A stretch of DNA of 11,730 bases. It comes from Candidatus Woesebacteria bacterium. Lineage in GTDB: Bacteria; Patescibacteriota; Microgenomatia; UBA1400; MFAQ01. Shown in pieces: positions 1 through 6,345 of the stretch. Both the position numbers and the translations under genes were made by a program. The DNA lies in NCBI GenBank assembly GCA_020052895.1, contig JAGVOE010000054.1, positions 1 to 11,730 of the forward strand, written 5' to 3'. Numbering within the stretch: the stretch's first letter is position 1; the number at the start of each line of letters is the position of its first letter. The notes beneath the pieces are model-generated. The model was not told the DNA's origin, did not search any database, and was given only the letters and a program-made list of their open reading frames with translations.

Positions 1-645
1 ACTAAATATAGGATCAGAATACACCAAGCGGCAGATAAATTTATGTTAAACTTTAGTGAAAACTTTCATCTGGGCTGGAAGCTATATTCTGGAAGTACGA
101 AAGAGTGGAAGAGTAATGATCTAAACCCAAATTATTACAAAATGTTAGATGGAAATTCAGATTTCCAGGCTGATCTGGGTGAGCTCAGTATGTATATTGA
201 AAATAAATGGGTCTCTGGGTTAGGGTTACTGTCTGATAAAGTAGTCAATCACCAAAAATGGGAGGATGGAGATAAAAAATTGAATTATGATGAGTGGTAT
301 AAGTATGACTTCATATCAAAAAAGATTAATAACTCGATACAAAACGACAACTTACCAAATGGTAAATTGTGGGAAACTTGGTTTACAAAATCGTCAATGA
401 TCGAAAAAAATCATCAAATATCGAATTTGTTCACGAATGAATGGATTGTTAACCCAGGTGAAGTCTGTTTTAAAACAAACGATTGCATAAAGAACGATAA
501 CGGCGGTTACGATTTTGAATTAACACTGGAATTCTGGCCACAACGTGTATATTTTATCGGACTATCCATCTCGTTAATCACATTAATACTGTGTTTACTT
601 TATTCTTGGGTAGATTTCTTAAAGCATAGACACCGTGTCCTTTAA
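1..645 (+). CDS. C-terminal part of a large membrane protein (5' end outside window)
   Basis: The reading frame is open from base 1, so the ATG at 43 is probably internal and the gene begins upstream of the window. What is visible is 214 residues: an apparently extracytoplasmic domain starting around the 'FSENFHLGWKLY' motif, then a polar stretch, then 'EFWPQRVYFIGL' leading into one membrane helix (about bases 547-612) and a short basic tail ending KHRHRVL. This pattern of a 'GWK-Y' beta domain followed by a WPQR motif and a last helix is what I recall from the C-terminus of very large GT-C or YfhO-like polytopic proteins in CPR glycan clusters; the catalytic N-terminal part would be off the window. 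It overlaps the next gene by 11 bp if that gene starts at 635, and is separated by 7 bp if it starts at 653. The exact function cannot be told from this tail. Confidence 0.7.
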   Translation, partial: TKYRIRIHQAADKFMLNFSENFHLGWKLYSGSTKEWKSNDLNPNYYKMLDGNSDFQADLGELSMYIENKWVSGLGLLSDKVVNHQKWEDGDKKLNYDEWYKYDFISKKINNSIQNDNLPNGKLWETWFTKSSMIEKNHQISNLFTNEWIVNPGEVCFKTNDCIKNDNGGYDFELTLEFWPQRVYFIGLSISLITLILCLLYSWVDFLKHRHRVL

Positions 646-2131
646 ACAAACAATGAAAGTAAAAAAGAAATCTATATTTAATGGCATTTCAATCACTCTA
701 ATAATAATTGGTTTTTTGTTCAGAATAATATCTTTATCAAAGAACCTATCATTCTGGAACGATGAAAATCATGTTTCATATTTTGCTAGACAGTGGTTAA
801 CTTCTGGAAATCCGAGATCTTCATTTGGAACAACTACGGGGCTATACCAAATTGCTTTATATGGTATTACCTCGATCTCCTTTTGGCTTTTAGGAATAAG
901 TGAATTTGCGGGGAGACTGCCTTCGGCCATAGCCAGCGTACTGCTAACGATTTTGTTGTATTACTTTACAAAACGTAAACTTGGGGAAAAGCAAGGATTG
1001 GTAGTTGCGGTACTGTCTTCCTTCTTACAAATCCAGCTCGCTTGGTCAGCTCAACTGAGACCATACATCTGGATACAATTATTAACCTTTTCAGTATTAT
1101 ATTTCTTGTATAGGTACTTAAATGAATCTCACAAAATAATCGACCCCAATATTATATGGTCACTAGTCTTGTTAACATTTGCAACACTTTTCCACGGAAC
1201 AGCGCTTCTGAATTTGCCCATAATAGTCTCAGTAATGATTTATAAGTCAATTAGAGAAAAAGATTACAGATCTCTAATTACACTACCCCTCTTTGTGGTT
1301 CTTTTTAGTTTGCTCGTATACTACTCCTTCCCGGGAAACTTGGAAATAATAATATATCATATTTCAACATTTTATCTTTCTACACTCCACTATAGGGTTT
1401 TCATAACTCACAATTACCTCTGGCTCATCATGTGTGCTTCGGTTGGCTTCTTCGCTTTATATAAAAGGAACCGGGAGCTAGCTTTACTTTTGGGAGGCTC
1501 AATTGTTTTTATTTTTGCCATAGCAATTTTTAAGATTAATCCCAATTATGTTCGATATTCCCTTCCCGCTTTTCCATTACTGTATATTCTATTTGCGGAA
1601 GGGGTTGTATCTATAATTGACAAAGTCTCTAAGAAGGAATATCTACGTTGGACACTAGTCATTCTTACCTTCATCTTCTTAAGTTTTACAGGAAAATTTT
1701 CTTTCTGGCCTCAATACTATTATTCCATCAATGCAGATGTACGCGAGAACCCGATAGTTGATTACAAGCTTGCTTTCGCCAAAATCCAAACTTTAATTAA
1801 GGATAAAAAAGAGGTGATTATCATGGACGCCTGGAATGATAGGGTCCCTTGGTATTTACCAGGCCAAGAGTACATATTTCTGATTAAAAACGGTGCCGGA
1901 AAGACAGACCCTGTATTCGGTGAGAAAATGATTGGTACTATTGCTGAGTTTGAAGTTGAAAAAAAATCATTTCTCTCAGGTGTTGTTATTGTTGAAGATT
2001 GGCAGAGCCAGACCCCCGAAGACTTGAAAGAACATATTCGAAAGAATTTGAAATTTGAATTCATGGTTCAAGATCTCCCATACAACGGAAACGACCATTG
2101 GGGAATCAGTGTCTACTCTTGGGGGATATAA
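635..2131 (+). CDS. GT39-like (PMT/ArnT-type) polytopic glycosyltransferase
   Basis: A protein of 498 residues (492 from the alternative start) with about ten hydrophobic helices. It has one N-terminal helix (about 18-35), then the acidic pair D43-E44 in 'FWNDENH', the position of the catalytic acidic residues in the first outer loop of GT-C enzymes. Next comes 'FAGRLPSAIASV' (the RLPS motif) and 'QLRPYIW', both typical of the PMT/ArnT/GT39-GT83 superfamily. The C-terminal ~125 residues are soluble and probably lie outside the cell. Enzymes of this group move a sugar from a polyprenyl-phosphate donor to protein, lipid or glycan on the outer face of the membrane; donor and acceptor are unknown here. 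Two starts are possible: GTG at 635, overlapping the upstream gene, or ATG at 653, which removes the overlap and has TTTAAA six bases before it. This is one of the most AT-rich genes in the window. Confidence 0.82.
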   Translation: MSFKQTMKVKKKSIFNGISITLIIIGFLFRIISLSKNLSFWNDENHVSYFARQWLTSGNPRSSFGTTTGLYQIALYGITSISFWLLGISEFAGRLPSAIASVLLTILLYYFTKRKLGEKQGLVVAVLSSFLQIQLAWSAQLRPYIWIQLLTFSVLYFLYRYLNESHKIIDPNIIWSLVLLTFATLFHGTALLNLPIIVSVMIYKSIREKDYRSLITLPLFVVLFSLLVYYSFPGNLEIIIYHISTFYLSTLHYRVFITHNYLWLIMCASVGFFALYKRNRELALLLGGSIVFIFAIAIFKINPNYVRYSLPAFPLLYILFAEGVVSIIDKVSKKEYLRWTLVILTFIFLSFTGKFSFWPQYYYSINADVRENPIVDYKLAFAKIQTLIKDKKEVIIMDAWNDRVPWYLPGQEYIFLIKNGAGKTDPVFGEKMIGTIAEFEVEKKSFLSGVVIVEDWQSQTPEDLKEHIRKNLKFEFMVQDLPYNGNDHWGISVYSWGI

Positions 2132-2137
2132 ATATCG

Positions 2138-2146
2138 TGGCATAAT
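2138..2146 (+). promoter_or_regulatory. Extended -10 promoter element TGGCATAAT before the GT2 gene
   Basis: TGGCATAAT fits the extended -10 form (TG, one base, then a TATAAT-like hexamer) and ends 10 nt before the ATG at 2157, so transcription would start only a few bases upstream of the start codon. The longer 12-mer GTGGCATAATTA (2137-2148) recurs exactly at 5694-5705 and 6233-6244. No convincing -35 box is seen. Confidence 0.5.
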
Positions 2147-2156
2147 TAAGTACGTC

Positions 2157-2948
2157 ATGGCAGACAGAAAAGAAAAAAATATTAGTCTAAGTGTCATCAC
2201 CATCAACTATCAGACAGATAAGTTGGTAACTGATTTGCTAACAAAACTTACTCCACATGCTGGTTTAGAAGTCATTCTTGTTGACAATAGTCCGTCAGAC
2301 ACCTTGAGGGCAAAGCTTCCTAAACGAAACGATGTAAAGTATTTTTTTGTTGGGAAGAATCTTGGTTTCTCTGGAGGAAACAACTTCGGACTGGCCAGAG
2401 CAAAGGGGGAGTGGCTATTTTTGTTAAATAGCGATACCCTAATCTCTACAGAAGAGGTTTTGAAGTTGTTATCCGAAACAATAAAGAGTAAACACCTGGT
2501 CTCGGCTCCGAAGCTGGTACAGCCTGATGGAAAAATTCAGAACAACGTTGGCTTCTTCGATTCATTTTTACAAAAACCCGTCAACTTCTTATTTGCCCGT
2601 CCAAGGTTCTTACCGTGTTCTTCCGTAAATAAACCGGTTCAGGTAGATCTCCTCACTGGTGCCGCCATGATGATTCATAATTCGGTGTTCAAGCAGACTG
2701 GCTTGCTAGACGACAAGAATTTCTTTATGTACTTCGAAGATATTGACTTCTCGTATCGACTACACCAAAAGGGAATACCCGTCCTTTACGATCCTGATGT
2801 AAAGATAATCCATTTTGGCGGTGCCAGCTCCGACCAAGATACCAGACAAAAAAACAAAAATTACCAGCACGGACTTGGTGTTTATTTGAAGAAACACCGC
2901 GGGAATCTTGCAAGAACGCTTAATAATATTTTTCATTTCCTTTCCTAA
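2157..2948 (+). CDS. GT2 family glycosyltransferase, rhamnosyltransferase-like (WbbL type)
   Basis: Read from the ATG at 2157 the product has 263 residues; an upstream in-frame ATG at 2055 lies inside the preceding gene and adds 34 residues unlike the family, so it was rejected. The GT-A fold is clear: 'SVITINYQT' start strand, 'VDNSPSD' (42-48), 'NLGFSGGNNFGLA' (68-80), the metal/nucleotide site 'LLNSDT' (89-94), then 'LLTGAAMMI' (165-173) and 'FMYFEDIDFSYRL' (190-202) with the acidic ED-D motif, followed by 'DPDVKIIHFGG'. These are hallmarks of GT2 enzymes of the WbbL/rhamnosyltransferase group, which add a sugar from a nucleotide donor on the cytoplasmic side during glycan assembly. No membrane helix is seen. 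It sits 25 bp behind the GT39-like gene, and that gap carries an extended -10 box, so it may have its own promoter. The GMD/RMD pair further on could supply its donor, but that is inference. Confidence 0.88.
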   Translation: MADRKEKNISLSVITINYQTDKLVTDLLTKLTPHAGLEVILVDNSPSDTLRAKLPKRNDVKYFFVGKNLGFSGGNNFGLARAKGEWLFLLNSDTLISTEEVLKLLSETIKSKHLVSAPKLVQPDGKIQNNVGFFDSFLQKPVNFLFARPRFLPCSSVNKPVQVDLLTGAAMMIHNSVFKQTGLLDDKNFFMYFEDIDFSYRLHQKGIPVLYDPDVKIIHFGGASSDQDTRQKNKNYQHGLGVYLKKHRGNLARTLNNIFHFLS

Positions 2949-2960
2949 AGCTTACTTCTA

Positions 2961-2966
2961 TATAAT
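2961..2966 (+). promoter_or_regulatory. Perfect TATAAT -10 box, 6 nt before a GTG start
   Basis: TATAAT, then GGCCTT, then GTG at 2973. With usual -10 to +1 spacing the transcript would begin at or within a base of the GTG, making it leaderless. No -35 box is clear. This spacing also supports GTG 2973 as the true start of the membrane protein. Confidence 0.55.
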
Positions 2967-2972
2967 GGCCTT

Positions 2973-4718
2973 GTGAAACAAAAGATTATTCGTCTTTTCT
3001 CCAGATATATTCTTCCTCTGATTCTTTTTATTATTGGTGGATATAGCTTGCTAAACTATCTCAAAGCCGGTGAGTTCGGTGCTACCAATTTAGATGTCCG
3101 CACATTGGATCAGATGGTCGCAAGCGTCTCGGGTGAACTGGTAAAAGGAAACAAAGTCTGGGGGACATTCCGTTCAAAGTTTACCAATCTAGGCATAGTT
3201 TCCTTGCGCTTCTACAATCAAGACCGGGATAGTAAGGACACTTTGTTATTCCGTCTCAGAGAGATAGGTCAAGAAAGGTGGTACTACGAAGCCAAGTACG
3301 AGACCGATCAGTTTCTTCCTCACAAACACTTTCCCTTTGGTTTCCCGGTGATAGCTAACTCGAACGACAGGAACTACGAGTTCCAGATTGAATCTCTCCG
3401 AGGAGCTACGGGCAGTGGAATATTGGTAGATTATCAGACCCTATCCGTATTCATCGCCAAGTCTTTTTATCCTAAAGCGGATCTACTGTCCGATCGAAGG
3501 CTGCTTACTTATTTCCTCACCAACAAAATCTCCAACATCTTCGGTGACACGGAGATTCGTCTCAATATTTTCTTTTTCTTCCTTCCCCTTCTTCTATACT
3601 TAGTTTTTTTACTTACAGAAGGCCTAAGTTATCAATATTTGACTCTTTTTGCGCTATCATTCTCCTTTTACGATGTCTTTTGGCTGACCAAAAGCTACGA
3701 TTTTCTCTATATTTCGTTACTTCTTTTCTGGGGACTAATCATTAGGAGATTTCGCTTCGAGTCCAGAATCGCCGCCGTTTTTGCCTTGTCATTTCTCGTC
3801 ATGACTCCGATAATGTTTACTTTCGGCCAGCAAGCTCTTGCGGAAAAGACGGCGGTTTGGGCTTATCTCTTTCTCTGCATCACCGTGGTTCAACAGATTT
3901 ATGAGACCAAACACCAGACAGTTGGCCTATTCAATCTAGACATTTTTTTTCGCCATTTTCCTCAGTTCAAAGTCTCCCGAGACTACTGGGTTAGAGATCT
4001 GCCTATCTACGCTCAAAATCTCCATGATTTTTATTTAAGTACCTTGAATAAGTTTTCCTTAGAGACCATTATTCGCCATAATCCTGAACAAGAAAAAGAT
4101 CTTATCTTTTGGTTAGGAACCATTCCTCGCTTAGTCAAAGAAATATTTATGTTTTGTATCGTGTCTATCTTGATAGCTTTGTTAACAACTTTCGTTTTTT
4201 ACCTGTTCATTCTGTCACATATTTTGACTATCTACCGGGTTCTCCCCAAGTTTATGGTTTTCTACCCAGACACATACTCACAGAGGTATTTTCTTACTTT
4301 GCTAATCCCCGAACTAATTCTTCTATTTTTCTCTTTTTGGGTATTCAAAAAGCTTACCCATAAAACCATTTATGCATTTATGTTGACCATTTTGGCCTTC
4401 AATCTTCTTTCTGGCAAAATCGTCTCCAAGTCCATCGAATTCGAAACGCGCCCCAAGATTCTTACCGTTTCTCCCGAGGTGACGAGTGAAGCTTGGACTG
4501 ATGTGGTTATCTACGGTAAGAACTTCCGTAATATTCCATTTGTGGGTAAACTATATATTGGGGATGTCGAGCAGGGAGAATATATGATTTATTGGTCCGA
4601 CGAAAAAATCATCTTTAGAACCAGCCCGGATCTTACTCGTTCGGGTCAGGTTAAGATCGTTCCTCTTGATCGCGCATCGTCCAATACGGTTCCCTTCCAA
4701 TATTTATTTGGTCAGTAA
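2973..4718 (+). CDS. Polytopic membrane protein with extracytoplasmic N-terminal domain and C-terminal IPT/TIG-like domain, unknown function
   Basis: A 581-residue protein starting at GTG 2973. One N-terminal helix (about 11-30) is followed by a beta-rich domain of about 165 residues with 'FPFGFPVI' (120-127) and 'FQIESLRG' (137-144), probably outside the cell. Then come several hydrophobic helices (about 197-215, 220-238, 243-258, 267-284, 292-310), a polar loop (about 311-388), and further helices (about 391-420, 439-458, 465-480). The last ~85 residues (about 493-577), with 'PKILTVSPEV', 'VVIYGKNF', 'GKLYIGD' and 'KIIFRTSP', look like one IPT/TIG immunoglobulin-like domain. I do not recognise an enzyme active site. 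It resembles orphan membrane proteins of CPR glycan clusters and may act in export, anchoring or polymerisation. It lies 24 bp after the GT2 gene and 5 bp before the next GT2 gene, so co-expression is likely. The TIG assignment is by pattern and moderately sure. Confidence 0.72.
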   Translation: MKQKIIRLFSRYILPLILFIIGGYSLLNYLKAGEFGATNLDVRTLDQMVASVSGELVKGNKVWGTFRSKFTNLGIVSLRFYNQDRDSKDTLLFRLREIGQERWYYEAKYETDQFLPHKHFPFGFPVIANSNDRNYEFQIESLRGATGSGILVDYQTLSVFIAKSFYPKADLLSDRRLLTYFLTNKISNIFGDTEIRLNIFFFFLPLLLYLVFLLTEGLSYQYLTLFALSFSFYDVFWLTKSYDFLYISLLLFWGLIIRRFRFESRIAAVFALSFLVMTPIMFTFGQQALAEKTAVWAYLFLCITVVQQIYETKHQTVGLFNLDIFFRHFPQFKVSRDYWVRDLPIYAQNLHDFYLSTLNKFSLETIIRHNPEQEKDLIFWLGTIPRLVKEIFMFCIVSILIALLTTFVFYLFILSHILTIYRVLPKFMVFYPDTYSQRYFLTLLIPELILLFFSFWVFKKLTHKTIYAFMLTILAFNLLSGKIVSKSIEFETRPKILTVSPEVTSEAWTDVVIYGKNFRNIPFVGKLYIGDVEQGEYMIYWSDEKIIFRTSPDLTRSGQVKIVPLDRASSNTVPFQYLFGQ

Positions 4719-4723
4719 ACGAT

Positions 4724-5659
4724 ATGCCCCAATCCAACAAACTCTCCCTCACTATCGTCACCGCCGTCCTCAATGAAGAAAAGCTCCTGCCTGCCTTTCT
4801 GGGGCATATCCGTGACTTTGCGGACGAGGTTATTGTGGTAGTCGACTTCCGCACCACCGATCAAAGTGCCGCCGTGGCTAAAAAATTCGGTTGCAAGATC
4901 TTGTTTGACAAGGGTGAGTCGAGGGGTATCGTCTTTAACAATAAAAACTGGGGAGCCTCAGAGGCTAATCACGGTTGGGTTTTGATCTTGGACGCAGACG
5001 AAAGAATGGATCACATTCTTCAACAAGAAATCAGATCCGTGGTTCAAGGTAAGAATGGTAAAAAAGCCGAAATATATCAAACAAGTTTCCTCAACTACGA
5101 ATTTGGTAAATTTTTTGATAAAAGTGATCAGAAGAAGAAACCTTTCATTCGTTTATTTCGGAAAGGTGCTTTTGAATACCAAACCGGTTCGACAGCAGAG
5201 GGTTTTGGAATTCAGACAACCAGTCTATCTTCCGGCCGGTGGTATGGTAAATATCTTTTGAAAATTCCCAAAGTCCGCTCTTGGTATCTGAATAAGTTAA
5301 GAGGTATAGTCACCCTCAAAGGACACCTGATACATCTTTCCCATCCGACAATTGAGGATTTTGTCAGAAAAATAAATCTCTACTCCACCCGTGAAGCCCT
5401 AATTCTTTTTGGAAAGAACCCTGATCTATCGGAACTTATTCTCTTCTTGAGACTAGTATTCTCCCCGGTCAAGGAATTTATTTACAAATACTTTGTTTGG
5501 CAGTTATATAAGGAAGGTATACACGGCTATATTGCTTCTGTCATCTATGCCTTTTATTACTTCTTGATTAACGCCAAATATTTTAGATTTGTTTACCGTA
5601 AAAAACACTTGAAGGAAATTGAAGCCTTTAGCAAGAGGTACGATTTTGAGGGGTTGTAG
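4724..5659 (+). CDS. GT2 glycosyltransferase, WaaE/KdtX (beta-1,4-glucosyltransferase)-like
   Basis: A 311-residue protein. The N-terminal GT-A core has 'IVTAVLNEEKLL' (11-22), 'DEVIVVVDFRTTDQS' (34-48), 'GCKILFD' (56-62) and the metal-binding 'LILDADER' (87-94). The middle carries 'PFIRLFRKGAFEY' (140-152) and 'HLSHPTIEDFVRKINLYS' (204-221), the order seen in the WaaE/KdtX branch of GT2. The C-terminal ~80 residues are hydrophobic or aromatic and probably associate with the membrane. The usual VDSGSTD loop of the family reads VDFRTTD here, keeping the last Thr-Asp but changing the Ser-Gly. It would add a hexose from a nucleotide donor to a lipid-linked or core acceptor at the cytoplasmic face; the sugar cannot be told. 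The start ATG lies 5 bp after the upstream stop with no Shine-Dalgarno sequence. It is the last gene of the first sugar block. Confidence 0.85.
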   Translation: MPQSNKLSLTIVTAVLNEEKLLPAFLGHIRDFADEVIVVVDFRTTDQSAAVAKKFGCKILFDKGESRGIVFNNKNWGASEANHGWVLILDADERMDHILQQEIRSVVQGKNGKKAEIYQTSFLNYEFGKFFDKSDQKKKPFIRLFRKGAFEYQTGSTAEGFGIQTTSLSSGRWYGKYLLKIPKVRSWYLNKLRGIVTLKGHLIHLSHPTIEDFVRKINLYSTREALILFGKNPDLSELILFLRLVFSPVKEFIYKYFVWQLYKEGIHGYIASVIYAFYYFLINAKYFRFVYRKKHLKEIEAFSKRYDFEGL

Positions 5660-5692
5660 GTGGAAAAATAAATTTAATCCCGATCAAATGGA

Positions 5693-5705
5693 TGTGGCAT
5701 AATTA
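5693..5705 (+). promoter_or_regulatory. Extended -10 element (TGTGGCATAATTA), copy A
   Basis: TGGCATAAT at 5695-5703 is an extended -10 box followed after 6 nt by GTG at 5710, the start of the short relic ORF. The 13-mer TGTGGCATAATTA is repeated exactly at 6232-6244. It may still drive transcription into the RhuM remnant. Confidence 0.5.
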
Positions 5706-5709
5706 GCTT

Positions 5710-5766
5710 GTGAGAGCCAAACCTGCAAATTTTCTCAAAATATTTTTCTTGCCCTTCAAGGCCTGA
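5710..5766 (+). pseudogene. 18-codon relic resembling the 5' end of the downstream thermonuclease gene
   Basis: Starting at GTG 5710 the frame reads VRAKPANFLKIFFLPFKA and stops at TGA 5764-5766. This resembles the start of the nuclease gene at 7180 (MSKKPASFIKVFLFAFFI): both have K-P-A-x-F-x-K-x-F. By hand alignment without gaps, 34 of the first 51 bases match, including AAACCTGCAA. Both starts are also preceded by an ATAATTA-type box. I read it as the broken first exon-like stub of a second nuclease gene copy, with the rest lost. A different reading is a short leader peptide, because its stop codon falls in the loop of the hairpin at 5753-5775. The similarity is short, and a low-complexity signal-anchor sequence could produce part of it. 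Confidence 0.45.
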
Positions 5767-5775
5767 CCTTGAAGG
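5753..5775. repeat. Perfect 9-bp inverted repeat (hairpin) with 5-nt loop
   Basis: CCTTCAAGG (5753-5761) pairs with CCTTGAAGG (5767-5775) around the loop CCTGA, which contains the stop codon of the 18-codon relic. No T-run follows, so it is not a typical Rho-independent terminator. It lies upstream of the RhuM remnant and could be an attenuator, a recombination scar or a protein-binding site. Confidence 0.6.
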
Positions 5776-5786
5776 CTAATGTGAGT

Positions 5787-5816
5787 TTGACATTCGGGTA
5801 ATATTAGGTATATGCT
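5787..5816 (+). promoter_or_regulatory. Sigma70-like promoter of the RhuM remnant
   Basis: A perfect -35 box TTGACA (5787-5792) is followed by a -10 candidate, either TATATG (5809-5814, 16-nt spacer) or TATGCT (5811-5816, 18-nt spacer). The element CATTCGGGTAAT (5791-5802) overlaps the -35 box and spacer and recurs at 6294-6305 before the Bro-N gene, so it may be a shared operator. Because the ATG at 5812 would lie inside the -10 box, the ATG at 5827 is the more plausible start. Confidence 0.5.
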
Positions 5817-6069
5817 AGATGTAGATATGACTAAAATACCTGACAACCAAATCTCTTTTTATCAGTCTGTGGACGGCTCAATAAATATCGAGGTAATGTT
5901 TGCGGAAGAAAATGTTTGGCTCACACAGAAAAAAATCGCCGAGCTTTTTGGGGTCGATAGGAGCGTTGTTACCAAGCATTTGCAAAACATTTATGAAGAG
6001 GGTGAGCTAGATGAAGAATCAACCTGTGCAAAAAATGCACAAGTTCAAACAGTTCTCTGTCAGGGATAG
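5812..6069 (+). pseudogene. Truncated RhuM-family gene (N-terminal HTH region only)
   Basis: The 85-codon frame (80 codons from the preferred ATG at 5827) matches the N-terminus of RhuM-family 'virulence' proteins: 'ISFYQSVDGSINIEV', then 'VWLTQKKIAELFGVDRSVVT' as the helix-turn-helix, then 'EGELDEESTCAKNAQ'. Members of this family usually run to roughly 300 residues or more with a long C-terminal domain after the CAK-A motif; here the frame ends nine residues later at TAG. A second copy of the CAK-A motif follows in another frame at 6093-6137 (GVCAKYAHTVPVVKT, then stop), so the gene appears broken and rearranged rather than simply short. The remaining DNA-binding part might still be expressed from the promoter just upstream and could act as a small repressor, but I see no positive sign of this. 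The family's biological role is poorly defined. Confidence 0.7.
6025..6041. repeat. Hairpin-forming inverted repeat, first of two near-identical copies
   Basis: TGTGCA-AAAAA-TGCACA, with 6-bp perfect arms, lies over the codons for the CAK-A motif of the RhuM remnant. It matches the core of the second repeat at 6096-6112 in 16 of 17 bases. Confidence 0.55.
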
Positions 6070-6091
6070 CCAGTGAGCCACAGGATTCTGG

Positions 6092-6116
6092 AGTATGTGC
6101 AAAATATGCACATACT
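6092..6116. repeat. Perfect 10-bp inverted repeat with 5-nt loop, second copy
   Basis: AGTATGTGCA (6092-6101) and TGCACATACT (6107-6116) flank the loop AAATA. CTGG just outside on the left (6088-6091) can also pair with CCAG on the right (6120-6123) across a 3-nt bulge. It overlaps a second, out-of-frame copy of the RhuM CAK-A coding motif (6093-6137). No T-run follows, so a standard terminator is unlikely. Confidence 0.6.
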
Positions 6117-6146
6117 GTTCCAGTTGTAAAAACCTAACGGATCTGA

Positions 6147-6227
6147 ATTAGACAGGATAAAAAATATATTTCTGACTTTGATCTGATAGTTAAAAAACTT
6201 CTTCCAAAATCTAAAAGAAAAAAATAA
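6147..6227 (+). pseudogene. Degraded 3' tail of an unidentified ORF
   Basis: A 26-codon open stretch between stops at 6144 and 6225 ends in SDFDLIVKKLLPKSKRKK. The 'DFD-(x)4-KKLL-(basic tail)' form looks like a natural protein C-terminus rather than random translation, and there is no start codon or upstream body. It may be the end of the gene whose beginning was lost when this segment was rearranged, perhaps the RhuM gene or another regulator. The family is not identified. Confidence 0.3.
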
Positions 6228-6231
6228 GGTC

Positions 6232-6244
6232 TGTGGCATAATTA
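6232..6244 (+). promoter_or_regulatory. Extended -10 element (TGTGGCATAATTA), copy B
   Basis: An exact 13-bp copy of 5693-5705. The bases after it (CATAATTAACCTGGGGA) still resemble copy A (CATAATTAGCTTGTGAG), as if a GTG start had decayed to GGG. No gene now starts directly after it; the Bro-N gene begins 101 nt downstream. Confidence 0.45.
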
Positions 6245-6293
6245 ACCTGGGGATCTTTTCCAATACAGGATGAGCATAAACGAAGGGATCTTG

Positions 6294-6305
6294 CATTCGG
6301 GTAAT
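6294..6305 (+). repeat. CATTCGGGTAAT element, copy B (partner at 5791-5802)
   Basis: Twelve identical bases shared with the RhuM promoter region, followed in both by a GGTAT stretch. Here it is preceded by TTGCAT (6291-6296) as a possible -35 box and followed by TATTAAAT (6312-6319) as a possible -10 box. A second -10-like TTAAAT (6335-6340) stands 5 nt before the Bro-N ATG. It may be an operator or simply part of a duplicated upstream segment. Confidence 0.5.
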
Positions 6306-6345
6306 GTTTGGTATTAAATAGAGTTAGTTACCATTTAAATGAGTT

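Noticed and set aside
2055..2156. Upstream in-frame start for the GT2 gene
   Set aside because: It would overlap the end of the GT39-like gene by 77 bp, and the extra 34 residues do not resemble a GT2 N-terminus; the ATG at 2157 is directly before the first GT-A strand.
6060..6296. 78-codon minus-strand open frame opposite the gap before the Bro-N gene
   Set aside because: The translation is rich in F, I and L as expected from AT-rich DNA, shows no motif, and runs across the hairpin and repeat elements.
5660..6345. Possible CRISPR array or integron-like attachment sites, suggested by the repeated elements
   Set aside because: Only two copies of each element exist, spacing is unequal, and no cas, integrase or regular spacer pattern is seen.
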